Shown piece by piece: positions 1 through 8,726 of a DNA stretch of 64,000 nucleotides (positions are counted from its first letter, which is position 1; the number at the start of each line of letters is the position of its first letter). The stretch spans positions 1,178,001 to 1,242,000 of the forward strand of contig OZ244595.1 in assembly GCA_965218235.1 (NCBI GenBank). Direction: 5' to 3'. The position numbers were made by a program, and so were the translations under genes. Source of the stretch: CADCWK01 sp965218235. GTDB taxonomy: Bacteria; Chloroflexota; Chloroflexia; Thermomicrobiales; UBA6265. The notes beneath the pieces are model-generated. The model was not told where the DNA came from and ran no database searches. It saw nothing but the letters and a program-made list of their open reading frames with translations.

Positions 1-477
1 TACAACCTGATGACGCTGCAGCGGATCAAGCAGCTTCCGGTGGCCGATCTCGCCGAGGAGAACGCCCACCTGTACCTGTGGGTGATCAACGGCGCGATTC
101 GCGAAGGGATCGACGTCATGGAGGCGTGGGGCTTCACCTACCGCGCGCCACTGACCTGGATCAAGCCCCGCCTCGGACTCGGCCAGTATCTCCGCCAACA
201 GACCGAACACCTGCTACTGGGGACGCGGGGGCATGCGCCGGTGAAGTTCCGGGGTCAGGGCACCTGGATGTACGCCCCCTGGCAGGCGCATTCCCACAAG
301 CCGGAAGAGCAGTATGCCGTCATCGAGCGGCTCTCCGACGGACCGTACCTGGAACTCTTCGCCCGCCGGCGCCAGCTCGGCTGGTTTGCCTGGGGTGATG
401 AGATCGATGCCGACATCGTGATTCCCGGCTTTCCGGTAGTGAGCGATGACCTTCACTTCGGTGAGGTGGCCTCATGA
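1..477 (+). CDS. MT-A70 family adenine-specific DNA methyltransferase (5' truncated)
   Basis: The frame is open from base 1, so the gene begins outside the window; the visible part is about 158 residues. It matches the C-terminal half of the MT-A70 family, which transfers a methyl group from S-adenosylmethionine to adenine N6. Visible family features are HLYLWV, LTWIKP, EHLLLGTRG, HSHKPEEQY and PYLELFAR. The catalytic DPPW motif should lie upstream and is not visible. Downstream small genes and a TraG-like ATPase suggest it is cargo of a mobile element, where such enzymes often protect element DNA or act with a restriction enzyme. Confidence 0.85.
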   Translation, partial: YNLMTLQRIKQLPVADLAEENAHLYLWVINGAIREGIDVMEAWGFTYRAPLTWIKPRLGLGQYLRQQTEHLLLGTRGHAPVKFRGQGTWMYAPWQAHSHKPEEQYAVIERLSDGPYLELFARRRQLGWFAWGDEIDADIVIPGFPVVSDDLHFGEVAS

Positions 478-513
478 CCGCCCGCCTTCGCCACACCCGT
501 GAGGAGGATCGCG

Positions 514-705
514 ATGTACGTCCCAAAGGCCTTCCTGTCGCGTCTGCTCGGGGCCGCCTGGACGGTCTTCCTGATCGCGCTGCTGCTCTGGGGCGCGATC
601 TGCCTCCTGGAGCGGATCTGGGTCTGGATCGTGGCCATCAGCGCGATCGGCACCCTGACCGGCGTCGGGGTTTGGCTGCGCCGGGGGCGGCGCGAACGCT
701 GGTGA
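514..705 (+). CDS. Small two-helix membrane protein
   Basis: A 63-residue protein with two hydrophobic stretches (about residues 10-30 and 35-50) and a basic tail, so probably a small integral membrane protein. I chose ATG 514 rather than GTG 499 because GAGGAGGA at 501-508 sits at good spacing before 514. It lies between the methyltransferase and the TraG-like ATPase and is probably in the same operon. No family is recognised; small membrane proteins are common companions of conjugation ATPases, but that role is only suggested by position. Confidence 0.55.
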   Translation: MYVPKAFLSRLLGAAWTVFLIALLLWGAICLLERIWVWIVAISAIGTLTGVGVWLRRGRRERW

Positions 706-718
706 CGGGAGGTCAGCC

Positions 719-955
719 ATGAGTCGTCGACGGGGACGGCCGGTCCGCCACTACCGCTTGCGGGTGCTTACGGTGCGCCGTGACCCGATCGACTACGCCG
801 CGCTGGCACGGGCTGCCCTGGAACAGGCAGCCATGAGCCAGCCGAGCCGACCGGACGATGACGCGTCGTCCGCATCCTCACCGCCGCCGGTCGCGGACCA
901 CCGCCAGCACAACACCACTACCCCGAAGGAGCCGCGTCGTGATCGCCTGGCGTGA
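719..955 (+). CDS. Small basic protein of unknown function
   Basis: A 78-residue Arg-rich protein with an ordered N-terminal part (about residues 1-40) and a Ser/Pro/Asp-rich, probably disordered tail. Its ATG follows a GGGAGG sequence, and its last 17 bases overlap the GTG start of the next gene, an arrangement typical of translational coupling. No domain is recognised. Position suggests an accessory protein of the ATPase encoded downstream. Confidence 0.45.
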   Translation: MSRRRGRPVRHYRLRVLTVRRDPIDYAALARAALEQAAMSQPSRPDDDASSASSPPPVADHRQHNTTTPKEPRRDRLA

Positions 956-3077
956 GGTGCACTGGCCCCGACCGCTACCGGTCGCACCGCTCCTCGGGCT
1001 CTTGACCCGACTGGCGAGCGACCAGCAGCGGGGGCCGCTGGTCTGGGAGGCGCGGGCCGAGGCGGGACGCGTCCGCTACCTGGTTGGAGCTGATGCGCGC
1101 GAACCTCGTGAGACGGCCAGCCTGGTGCCGCAATTCGTGCCGGGCGTCAGCGTCACCACCTTGGCCGAGCCCCGGCAGGAGGCAGACCGCTGCGGTCAAC
1201 TGCGTATCCGTCAACGCTCTCTGTCCCTCAATCTGGATGCGACCGATCAGGTGCTTCCCGCGCTGCTCGGTGCCCTGGCCAGTGCCCATGCCAATGGCGA
1301 TGTGCTGGTCGTGCAGGTCGTGCTGGGCCGCGCGGCGATGCCGGAAGCGGTACCGCGTAATCTGGAAGATCCGACCGCGTCGGTCTGGGACAAGCTGCTG
1401 TATGGGGCGAGACCGGCGACTGGCGACCTGCGGTCCCGCATGCGGAGCAAGCTCGACCAGTACCGGTTTCGGGCGGTCGTCCGCCTCGGCGTTTCGGCGA
1501 CCAATCCGGCACGGCGGATGGTGGCGGTTCACCGGGTGCTGTCCGCTGTCCGGCAACTGCAGAGCGGTGGCACCCGAGTCGACCTGGTTGCGGACCGCGC
1601 GACCGCCGTCGATGACGCCCGGCTGCCGCTGCGACTGCCGCTCCGCCTCACCCCCGAGGAGACCCTCGCCTTCTTGGCGTGGCCACATGGGACCGATGAC
1701 CTGCCAGGTCTTCCGGCCCTGCACCCACGACCCCTGCCGCCACCCGCCTTCTATAGAGGGGTGCCAAAGCGCGCGTTCGCGGTGACGACCGCACCGGGGC
1801 CACGTCACCTGATCGGCATCGCCCAGGCCGATGCGTTCCACCACACGCATATCCTCGGGCCGACCGGTGTCGGCAAGAGCACGCTGATGCAACACCTGAT
1901 CAAGGCCGACATCGATGCCGGGTGCTCCGTCGTCCTCATTGATCCCAAGGGCGACCTGGCAACCGATACCCTCTCACTCATCCCCGCGCATCGCTGGTCC
2001 GACGTGGTCGTCATCGATCCGACCGTGCCGCACCCGGTTGGGATCAACCCGCTCGCGACCGACCAGCAGGATCGGGCGCTGGTCGCCGACGGTCTGCTGG
2101 CCATTTTCAGGGGCTTGTTCCCGACCGCCTTCGGCCCGCGGACCGCGGACGTCCTGCATGCCTCGCTCTTGACCTTGCCTGCGGCACCGGGTGCGACGCT
2201 CGTGCAGTTGCCGGCACTGCTGACCGACGCCACGTTTCGCCGCAGCCGTACCGCGCGCATCGACGACCCGGTGGGCCTCGGCGCGTTCTGGGCGCAGTGG
2301 GAGGCGCTGAGTCCCGGGCAGCAGGCGGAAGCCATCGCCCCGGTGATGTCGCGGTTGCGGCAGTTCCTGCTGCGGCCAGGATTACGAGCCGTCCTGGATC
2401 AGCCGGAACCGAGGTTTCAGTTCCGCGAGCTCTTCACCCGGCGGCGCATCGTCATCGTCGCGCTCAACAAGGGGCTGCTCGGGGCGCAGTCCGCCACCTT
2501 GCTCGGTTCCCTGGTGGTCGGTCAGCTGTGGCAGCACGCCCTCGCCCAGGTCGCGCTGCCATCGGATCAGCGCCAGCCCGTCAGTGTCTATCTCGATGAA
2601 GCCCAGACCTTCCTTCACCTCGACGCGGACCTTGGCGAGGCGCTCGAACAGTCCCGGTCGCTCCGCGTTGCCTGGCACCTAGCGCACCAGTACCGCCGTC
2701 AGATGCCCGCCGACCTGCTCGCGGGCATCGACGCCAACACCAGGAACAAGATCGTCTTCACCTTGGAACATACCGACGCCAAGGCCGTCGCTAGCGGCAG
2801 CAGCCTAATGCCCGAGGATGTCACCCAGCTTCCGCCCTTTGGCATCTATGCCTCGCTGCTCGCCGGCGGCCGGCAAACGGGCTGGTTCTCGGGTCGAACC
2901 CTGCCGCCGCCGGTCGCGATCTCCTCCCCGGAGGCGGTCATTCGCGAGAGCGTGGCCCGCTACGGGGCCGACCCACGGGCCGGCGATCAGGCAGCAACGA
3001 CCGGTCCGACGCCCATCGTCATCCCCGATCTCGATGACGAACCCATCGGTCGTCGGGCGAGAGGTGGCCGCTCATGA
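939..3077 (+). CDS. TraG/VirD4-like conjugative ATPase
   Basis: A 712-residue P-loop ATPase of the VirD4/TraG/HerA group, which in conjugation systems couples DNA to the secretion channel. Walker A GPTGVGKS is at about residue 307, followed by VVLIDPKGD, and the Walker B region VSVYLDEAQ is near residue 550. The later segment with NTRNKIVF and LPPFGIYASL fits the TraG C-terminal ATPase fold. GTG 939 is preferred over an upstream in-frame start at 858 because GAAGGAG at 925-931 precedes it. No membrane segment is obvious at the N terminus, unlike classical VirD4, so it may act with the small membrane protein upstream. Confidence 0.8.
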   Translation: MIAWREVHWPRPLPVAPLLGLLTRLASDQQRGPLVWEARAEAGRVRYLVGADAREPRETASLVPQFVPGVSVTTLAEPRQEADRCGQLRIRQRSLSLNLDATDQVLPALLGALASAHANGDVLVVQVVLGRAAMPEAVPRNLEDPTASVWDKLLYGARPATGDLRSRMRSKLDQYRFRAVVRLGVSATNPARRMVAVHRVLSAVRQLQSGGTRVDLVADRATAVDDARLPLRLPLRLTPEETLAFLAWPHGTDDLPGLPALHPRPLPPPAFYRGVPKRAFAVTTAPGPRHLIGIAQADAFHHTHILGPTGVGKSTLMQHLIKADIDAGCSVVLIDPKGDLATDTLSLIPAHRWSDVVVIDPTVPHPVGINPLATDQQDRALVADGLLAIFRGLFPTAFGPRTADVLHASLLTLPAAPGATLVQLPALLTDATFRRSRTARIDDPVGLGAFWAQWEALSPGQQAEAIAPVMSRLRQFLLRPGLRAVLDQPEPRFQFRELFTRRRIVIVALNKGLLGAQSATLLGSLVVGQLWQHALAQVALPSDQRQPVSVYLDEAQTFLHLDADLGEALEQSRSLRVAWHLAHQYRRQMPADLLAGIDANTRNKIVFTLEHTDAKAVASGSSLMPEDVTQLPPFGIYASLLAGGRQTGWFSGRTLPPPVAISSPEAVIRESVARYGADPRAGDQAATTGPTPIVIPDLDDEPIGRRARGGRS

Positions 3078-3234
3078 ACGCTCGAGGCACGTCTCGGGCC
3101 GGTCCGGTTACCCGTCCGCTCGCCGGTCCGATCACGACGACAGCACCCATTGGGGAATGGCGGAATAGCAGCCGCACTGGGCCCACAAGGGAGACGACTG
3201 ATCGCCAGCAGCGCGGCGAGTTGCATGAGCAGGG

Positions 3235-3666
3235 TCACGACTGCGCCGCCTGGTCTCCTCCGAGTGACGGGATAACGCCGACCTGCTGGAACACCTCCAT
3301 CAGGTTCAGCTCGTCCCAGTGTTCGACGAACATGCCGTCCCCTACGCGCCAGATGTCGATGCTGCGCATCTCCACCGGGTTGCCACTTGCCGGGATCCCC
3401 AGGAAGTCCCCGGTGTGGGTCCCCCGGTAGACGAAGCGACCGACGACGCGGTCGCCAGAGACGATCAGATCCTCCATCGTCGCGGTCACGTCCGGCAGGC
3501 CGCGGAAGAAGGCGGTCCAGAACTGCCGGTTGGCTTCGCGGCCATCGGCGACGGCCGGGTTGTGGTTGATGTACCGCTCGGCGACGAAGCGATTCACCAG
3601 GTCGGGCTCGTGGGTATTGAGCATCGCGAGGTATGTCTCGGCGAGCCGCTGTTCGTTCATCGGCAT
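3235..3666 (-). CDS. SnoaL-like / NTF2-fold protein
   Basis: A 143-residue protein of the SnoaL-like polyketide cyclase family (NTF2 fold). The pattern LNTHEPDLVNRFVAERY..HNP, FRGLPDV and a closing VEHWDELNLMEVFQQ.G is typical. Homologues are small hydrolase/isomerase-like proteins, often without a known substrate. The start is supported by AAGGAGGT just upstream. It diverges from a TetR regulator across a 35-bp palindrome, so it is probably that regulator's target. The particular reaction cannot be deduced. Confidence 0.8.
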   Translation of the reverse strand: MPMNEQRLAETYLAMLNTHEPDLVNRFVAERYINHNPAVADGREANRQFWTAFFRGLPDVTATMEDLIVSGDRVVGRFVYRGTHTGDFLGIPASGNPVEMRSIDIWRVGDGMFVEHWDELNLMEVFQQVGVIPSLGGDQAAQS

Positions 3667-3680
3667 GGCTGACCTCCTTA

Positions 3681-3715
3681 GGGTTAGCGTTGCTATGTGC
3701 TAGCAACGCTAACCC
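3681..3715. promoter_or_regulatory. Palindromic operator between snoaL-like and tetR-like genes
   Basis: Two perfect 14-bp inverted arms (GGGTTAGCGTTGCT and its complement) flank a 7-base spacer. The site lies 15 bp upstream of the SnoaL-like start codon and about 58 bp before the TetR start, where a TetR-family dimer would repress both divergent genes. Binding by the neighbouring TetR protein is an inference. Confidence 0.7.
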
Positions 3716-3772
3716 AAGCAGAGAAGCCTGTCAATAGCGACGCTCGCGGTCCTTTCAGTGCTAGTATGCGGT

Positions 3773-4345
3773 ATGGCTATCGAGGATCGGCGCCGGCGCG
3801 AGTGGGCCGCGCAACGTACACTCATCACGGCAACCACCCGCACGCTGGCGGAACGGGAGGGGTGGGATGTGGTGACGACCAGGCGGTTGTCGGCGGAGAT
3901 CGCGTACAGCCAGCCGGTGATCTACAAGCACTTCCTGTCTCTGGATGATCTGGTCGAGGCGGTCGCCCTGGAAGGGTTCGCGGAACTGGCCGACGCGATC
4001 AGCCATGCCCGACGCGCCGCGGTACCGGAGGACGTGGTGACCGAAGTCGCCCGTGCGTACTGTGCCTGGGCTGAGCACAACCCGGCCCTGTATAACGCGA
4101 TGTTCGCGCGGTCCACCCGACTGCATTTCGGCGCCGCAGATGTCCCAAAACCGCTGGCCGACGGGTTCGCCGAACTCCGCGCAGCGACAGCTACCATCGC
4201 CGGAGAGCGAGACGTCGACACGTTCACCGAAGTGCTGTGGGCGGCGCTCCACGGACTGGTCACCCTTGGCCGCACCGCCCGGCTCCGCCCGATTCACTAC
4301 CGCGACCGCATCGACCTCCTCGTCGCTCAGTTCCTCGTCCTGTAG
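3773..4345 (+). CDS. TetR family transcriptional regulator
   Basis: A 190-residue regulator. The N-terminal helix-turn-helix covers about residues 10-55 (RTLAEREGWDVVTTRRL, then IAYSQPVIYKHF), the classical TetR DNA-binding pattern. The C-terminal part (VLWAALHGLVTLGRTARLRP) resembles the WHG-type TetR ligand-binding domain. No ribosome-binding site precedes ATG 3773, and a TAGTAT box lies just upstream, so the message may be leaderless; GTG 3758 is an alternative start. It probably controls itself and the divergent SnoaL-like gene through the palindrome at 3681-3715. Confidence 0.85.
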   Translation: MAIEDRRRREWAAQRTLITATTRTLAEREGWDVVTTRRLSAEIAYSQPVIYKHFLSLDDLVEAVALEGFAELADAISHARRAAVPEDVVTEVARAYCAWAEHNPALYNAMFARSTRLHFGAADVPKPLADGFAELRAATATIAGERDVDTFTEVLWAALHGLVTLGRTARLRPIHYRDRIDLLVAQFLVL

Positions 4346-4537
4346 CTGGTCGTCATCGAGACACCGTCAGTCTGAACGGCGTGACTGGCGGTGTCCGATC
4401 GCTGGGTGTCTCGATCGACCTGACCGCGGATTTGCCCGGTGAATTCTTTGCTCTTTGAGTGACTCAACCGCCGCCTTGAGCGTTCATCTCTCGCCTCAGG
4501 GCGCATCCTCCGGTGGTTGAGCCCATCGAGCCCCAGC

Positions 4538-5020
4538 CTACCGATTGACTTCGATCAGAAGCACCCATGCATAGTTGAGCGCTGCCGCGTAACACAGCAG
4601 TGTCCCGGGCAGGTAGAGGATCAGGCCGCTTTCGTCACCGGTAAGGACCCAGATGCCGACCCCTGTAAATGCGACCATCGCCCCCTGCCCGGGTGCGAAG
4701 TGTTTCCAGTACCCGCGGCGGAACTCCGATGGGGTGCCTCGGAACGTGCGGAACTGGACGATGCTTAGTGCGAGCCAGAGGGCCAGCGAGAATACGAGGA
4801 CCTCGACGCCGAGACGTGCCACCGGCTGGTCTGGCACGATCAGGATCGAGCACTCGCCCAGCACGGTCGCCAGGACCAAGATCGCCTCCAGGCTCAGGCT
4901 GACCAGCTGGGGGATGGCGGCGACCTTCGCCAAGTTGATCGAGACGCCAACGAACACCAGTCCGGCGAGCGCGGCCGATGCGCCGATCTGGGCGACACAG
5001 AATTCCGACCACCCGTCCAT
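4538..5020 (-). CDS. Four-helix integral membrane protein
   Basis: A 160-residue protein with about four hydrophobic helices: residues 8-28, 38-62, 72-90 and 112-150. The opening WSEFCVAQIGASAALAGLVFVGVSINL is a pattern I recall from uncharacterised actinobacterial and chloroflexi membrane proteins. No catalytic motif is visible. The gene stands alone between the TetR gene and the flavoprotein monooxygenase. Function unknown. Confidence 0.7.
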   Translation of the reverse strand: MDGWSEFCVAQIGASAALAGLVFVGVSINLAKVAAIPQLVSLSLEAILVLATVLGECSILIVPDQPVARLGVEVLVFSLALWLALSIVQFRTFRGTPSEFRRGYWKHFAPGQGAMVAFTGVGIWVLTGDESGLILYLPGTLLCYAAALNYAWVLLIEVNR

Positions 5021-5084
5021 CGTTCTTCCTCACGTCTTCTCCGGGTCAGTCTGGTCACAACGAGCGGACCGGTCATTGGGACCG

Positions 5085-6296
5085 CTACGGCAACGGCTCC
5101 TGACCCATTAGTCGGGCGCCCATCGCGGCGGACGACCGCACGACGTCAAACCCGTAGCTGGTCATTCCGTCCTCATAGCTTCTCAATGCCTCGGACAGGA
5201 TTGCCTCTCCGGCGGCGACCGCGTCGAGCTCCCGCGCCAGCGATTCGGCGTCCCTCATCGCGACGTTGGCTCCCCGGCCCAGCGTCGGCGTCATGGCGTG
5301 GATGGCATCCCCGAGCAGCGTCACGTTCGTCGGGGCGGTCAGGTTGAACGGGATGCTCGTATGCATCTCGACCGCGAAGAAGAAGAAGGAGGTCGGGTCC
5401 CCGCTGGCCGCAACCCGTTGAGTGCCCTCTGGCCATCCTCCCAACAGGTCGATTGCGAGCCGCTGCAGCGCTTCGCTCGGAAGCGTGCGGAGCCGCTCAT
5501 CGCCGATGCCAAAGCGCTCGTGGCGCCCGCCAACGATGCAGACGACGTAGTCCTCCTGTGGTCGGAGATCCGAGGACGGCACGAGGCGCGCGGCAGCCAT
5601 CTCCGGGCGGACTGGAAACACCACCGGCCCGAGCCCAAGGAAGATCTTTCGCTCGTCGACGGCGACCGTGAAGACGTCCTCGAGTGCGTGGGCCGGCAGG
5701 ACCTGCCGGGCACGTTCCAGAGGGATACGGCCATAGATCGCCCGCACCCCGGTGTCCTGCGTCGCGCCCTCCGGCGCCCGCTGGCGCCGTACCGCCGAGC
5801 GGATCCCGTCAGCACCCACCAGGAGGTCGCCAGAGGCTGTCGTCCCGTCGGAGAAGGTAACGCTGACGCACGACTTGTCGGCGTCGTACCGGCTCAGACG
5901 CTTGCCGAACCGGACGACATCATCCAGCCCGGTCAGCAGGACCTGGCGCAGAGTCGCGCGATTGACATTGACGTGCATGGGCAGCCCGGCGGGCCACCCG
6001 TCCACTTCGGGGAGGGGGTGATCCGGCGCCCGGCGTAGCATGGACAGATCAGTGTCAAGGATCGTGGTCGAGGGGAGCGCCCGCATCGATGTCGCGTCGA
6101 ACAGGGCGTAGAGCTTGGGGTCGAGCGACTGGTGCAGGGCCTGGATGCCGTCTGAGTCGATGTGAAGCCGGTAACCCTGAGGCCTGTCCCAGGGACTGCC
6201 GTCACGCTCGAAGACCTCGACGTCGAGACCGCGGCGGCGCAGAGCGTGAGCGAGACAAAGGCCACCGAGGCCCGCGCCGATGATGAGCGTTCGCAT
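5085..6296 (-). CDS. FAD-dependent aromatic-type monooxygenase
   Basis: A 403-residue class A flavoprotein monooxygenase (PHBH/UbiH-like), which hydroxylates or epoxidises aromatic and polyketide-type substrates using NAD(P)H and oxygen. The N-terminal Rossmann motif GAGLGGLCLAHAL binds FAD, LLVGADGIRSAVR is the DG motif contacting FAD and NAD(P)H, and LLGDAIHAMTPTLGRGANVA is the second FAD motif (GD) near residue 310. ATG 6296 was chosen over an in-frame upstream start because MRTLIIGAG begins the FAD fold directly. The substrate is unknown; some family members inactivate antibiotics such as tetracyclines or rifampicin, but nothing here proves that. Confidence 0.88.
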   Translation of the reverse strand: MRTLIIGAGLGGLCLAHALRRRGLDVEVFERDGSPWDRPQGYRLHIDSDGIQALHQSLDPKLYALFDATSMRALPSTTILDTDLSMLRRAPDHPLPEVDGWPAGLPMHVNVNRATLRQVLLTGLDDVVRFGKRLSRYDADKSCVSVTFSDGTTASGDLLVGADGIRSAVRRQRAPEGATQDTGVRAIYGRIPLERARQVLPAHALEDVFTVAVDERKIFLGLGPVVFPVRPEMAAARLVPSSDLRPQEDYVVCIVGGRHERFGIGDERLRTLPSEALQRLAIDLLGGWPEGTQRVAASGDPTSFFFFAVEMHTSIPFNLTAPTNVTLLGDAIHAMTPTLGRGANVAMRDAESLARELDAVAAGEAILSEALRSYEDGMTSYGFDVVRSSAAMGARLMGQEPLP

Positions 6297-6676
6297 GATG
6301 GACGCACCTCTCCCGTCGCCGGGAAAGGACGTACCGGAGGCCCATCTCATCGTGAGACGATCGCCCGTACGAACGTGTGACGTCGCCCGGACTACCTACC
6401 GGGCGGTGACTTTCGTACGTCCAAAGCAATTTGGAATCAGACGCTCCCGTGTGTCAATTGTTAAACCAAGGCGAGCGCCGAGCGATGGGCGACGATGCTA
6501 CTGACTGGGATCTGCGCAAACCTGACCACCTCGGCACCGACGGTGAACGGCAGCCTGAAGCTGGCGGACAAGAGGGTACCGGCGTCACGCCCTTCGAGGA
6601 GGAAGCACCGACTCGAGTCACGTACTGGACGCTTCAAGAAGAGGGCGATGCCACGTCCCGCACGAGCCTTCGCTGA

Positions 6677-6784
6677 GTGCTCGACGAGGTCGCTGGCAGC
6701 ACGGCAGTCGAGATCGCCCGCTACGACGCCAGCGGCCAGGCCATCGACTCCAGCTTCCTGCTGGCCTACAACACCGTCGAGTAG
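6677..6784 (+). pseudogene. Possible C-terminal gene fragment
   Basis: An open stretch of 35 codons from GTG 6677 to TAG 6782-6784 reads like ordinary protein (segments EVAGSTAVEIARYDASGQ and SSFLLAYNTVE), while neighbouring frames do not. It has no upstream domain and no ribosome-binding site. It is probably the tail of a lost gene, but chance cannot be excluded. Confidence 0.25.
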
Positions 6785-6913
6785 CCCCCGAGCCGACGAT
6801 GTCGAACGTCGCTGTGGAAAAACTTGCCCTTCCGAGTGATCAGGAAGACGTAGTCGTCCTCTTGATCCATCCGGCGCGGTCAGCTCGTCACGACCTGATA
6901 TAGGCAGCATGAA

Positions 6914-6942
6914 CAGCGCCGGTCCACCGCGGACCGGCGCTG
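6914..6942. terminator. GC-rich hairpin, terminator-like
   Basis: Perfect 12-bp arms CAGCGCCGGTCC and GGACCGGCGCTG around a 5-base loop. No T-run of note follows, so it could be a terminator remnant or another structured element. Confidence 0.5.
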
Positions 6943-7342
6943 CTTCCATACCCACCCTCTGGGCGTGTTCTCCACTACGAGTCAGGGAATGCAGAATAGG
7001 AGAACGAGCGGAGACCGATAGTTTCAGGAAGCGACCCAGCAAGCCGAGAGGCGCAGAAGACAGTGAGTCGCTTTTCCAGATGCGGCGATTGCCCGCCCTC
7101 TATCATTAGGAAGATCTCGCAACGGCACCGAATTCGGCGGACAGCCGGAACTGGGCGTCGTGGCTGAGCCCCATGTGCTGCCGATGGAAGTGAGCAAGCT
7201 ACTGGGTTTCGGCCAACTGTCAACGACGAGCGACATCGACGATCACGTTCTGAGTAGGAAGCTGGCGAACGCCGTGGACCGCCTCGATCTGGCGTTTCGT
7301 AGCGAATCGACTGGGCTCCATTCTCCGCTATACTCGCGTTCG

Positions 7343-7376
7343 AAAGCCGGACGAATGGCTCGTCCGGCTTTCTTTT
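7343..7376 (+). terminator. Intrinsic terminator beside attL
   Basis: Twelve-bp arms AAAGCCGGACGA and TCGTCCGGCTTT with a 5-base loop, followed by TTCTTTT. A textbook rho-independent terminator on the plus strand, 26 bp before the attachment-site repeat; the A-rich 5' side could also serve minus-strand transcripts. It may insulate the island from outside transcription. Confidence 0.8.
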
Positions 7377-7401
7377 AGTGGCTTCAGGAAGCCGCATCTG
7401 T

Positions 7402-7447
7402 TGGTACGCCCGAGAGGACTCGAACCTCTGGCCTCTTGCTCCGGAGG
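7402..7447. other. attL: 46-bp repeat of tRNA-Arg 3' end
   Basis: These 46 bases are identical, in the same orientation, to 36503-36548, the 3' half of the intact tRNA-Arg(CCG) gene including the encoded CCA. Identity stops at 7401 and 7448. This is the expected scar of integration by a tyrosine recombinase into a tRNA gene: the element restores the tRNA at one end and leaves the displaced 3' end at the other. It defines the left edge of a 29.1-kb island whose integrase lies beside the other copy. Confidence 0.92.
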
Positions 7448-7620
7448 TAACCCCCGTCATAGCGGCCTTTTTCGGGTGTAAGCCACTTGCCGCTAACCGG
7501 ATGAACCCCTTGCTCTGCCAGCATGCCAGTTGCTTACGAGACAGTATGGTCTATCTTCGAGCATCAAGCGATGATGGATACTCGGCAAGCGATCCTGCTG
7601 GAGCCAGAGAGAGGAACGCT

Positions 7621-8496
7621 CTAACTGTCGGGCAAGTTTCGAGGATTGACGTACATATCTCGATACGAGAAGCTGGATGATTGTGCGACAATTGAAAATG
7701 AATAGAAGTGAAAATAGAACTTACACTTAAGTAGTACTTCTTGTCCAGGGATTAGTCTAATCAATTCTAACCCCAATATCTCTCTAAAATATTCTCTTTG
7801 ATAGGTATAGTTCTTGTCTTGGGAGCTTAGATAGACATTGCCGTCCTCGTCAAAAATAGTGACCTCCGGCATAGGGGCACCATCAGGAATTGGGTACTGG
7901 ATATATCCTTCGCCGGTTCTTACAGCACTATTGACTCCAATCGGGGTAGAGGGAAACCTCCACGAAATAGATCCGTCGTCCCTAGTTGTGGCAGTCGGCG
8001 GAACGTAACCATAATTTCTAGCAGTCTCTATTCCGAGGGTAATAAGGAGATCGCTCTCGGGGAAATCTCCGGTATTCTTCAAGGCCAGCTTCATCTCGTA
8101 GGCAGACGGTATTTCATCGGTAACGAGTGGAAGATTAGTTCCGATTGAAACGACATCCGGCTGCCCATAAAATGCTGTTACATCAAAATCTGACCCCATG
8201 CCGTGCCGGTCTTTGTGGCGTTCTTCCAAAAGATACTGAATATATGGACCTCCTGCTGCGCCAATGGCTGCTCCCACTGTTGCAACAAATAGCTCTCGGC
8301 GAGTAGGTGAAGGAGAAAATGCCAGTTTGCTTAGAAGGGACGTCGATGACGCCTGGGCCTGACTATTAGCACTGAAAGCAGGTGTAGTCGCCACCGAATT
8401 GCTCGGTGGCGACTGCGTCGGGGACGTTCGGGAATCATGGTGACCCTGAGAGTCGCGCGTCCGCTGAGCTGCCCGGGACCGGCGTCGTTTAGACAC
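7621..8496 (-). CDS. AT-rich gene for a membrane-anchored protein of unknown function
   Basis: A 291-residue protein: a basic, Ser/Thr/Pro-rich N-terminus (residues 1-60), one hydrophobic helix near residues 68-88, and a C-terminal domain rich in beta-strand-like sequence (SAYEMKLALKNTGDFPESDLLITLGI looks like an immunoglobulin-like strand pair). I recognise no family. Base composition is clearly more AT-rich than neighbouring genes and rare codons are frequent, which points to separate acquisition. It is the first cargo gene inside attL and is transcribed alone. Confidence 0.55.
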   Translation of the reverse strand: MSKRRRSRAAQRTRDSQGHHDSRTSPTQSPPSNSVATTPAFSANSQAQASSTSLLSKLAFSPSPTRRELFVATVGAAIGAAGGPYIQYLLEERHKDRHGMGSDFDVTAFYGQPDVVSIGTNLPLVTDEIPSAYEMKLALKNTGDFPESDLLITLGIETARNYGYVPPTATTRDDGSISWRFPSTPIGVNSAVRTGEGYIQYPIPDGAPMPEVTIFDEDGNVYLSSQDKNYTYQREYFREILGLELIRLIPGQEVLLKCKFYFHFYSFSIVAQSSSFSYRDMYVNPRNLPDS

Positions 8497-8726
8497 TTGC
8501 GCTCTCGCCTACTCGGGCTACGGGTTCTAACCTCAAACTGCGTCACCTTTAAGTTTAGGTGGGCCTTCGACGGCGCAGCGGATCGGAGGGTTGTGCGCTT
8601 CCGACTGGTGCAAGGATTTTACGACATCGGGCCTCACGGTACACGCACCAAAGAGCCGACCGCGTCTGCCGGTTCCTTTACACGCGCCGGACCACGCCGT
8701 TCCTACTAGTCAGGTCGGAATCGCGC

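Larger units (their letters stand above)
6351..7401. other. About 1 kb with little coding signal, left of attL
   Basis: No ORF here has a recognisable product or convincing start. The stretch holds one possible gene fragment (6677-6784), two hairpin terminators (6914-6942 and 7343-7376), and a hairpin with arms GCCCGG/CCGGGC near 6387-6410, upstream of the monooxygenase. It reads like degraded DNA between an older insertion and the present island boundary. Confidence 0.5.

Noticed and set aside
975..1895. Long minus-strand ORFs opposite the TraG-like gene
   Set aside because: They are mirror frames in GC-rich coding DNA, without domains or ribosome-binding sites.
6461..7042. A 193-residue minus-strand ORF left of attL
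   Set aside because: It has no recognisable domain, runs through a hairpin terminator and lacks a ribosome-binding site.
7378..7680. A 100-residue ORF across attL (peptide YAREDSNLWPLAPE)
   Set aside because: This peptide is the usual false translation of a tRNA-Arg 3' end; the reading reflects the attachment repeat, not a protein.
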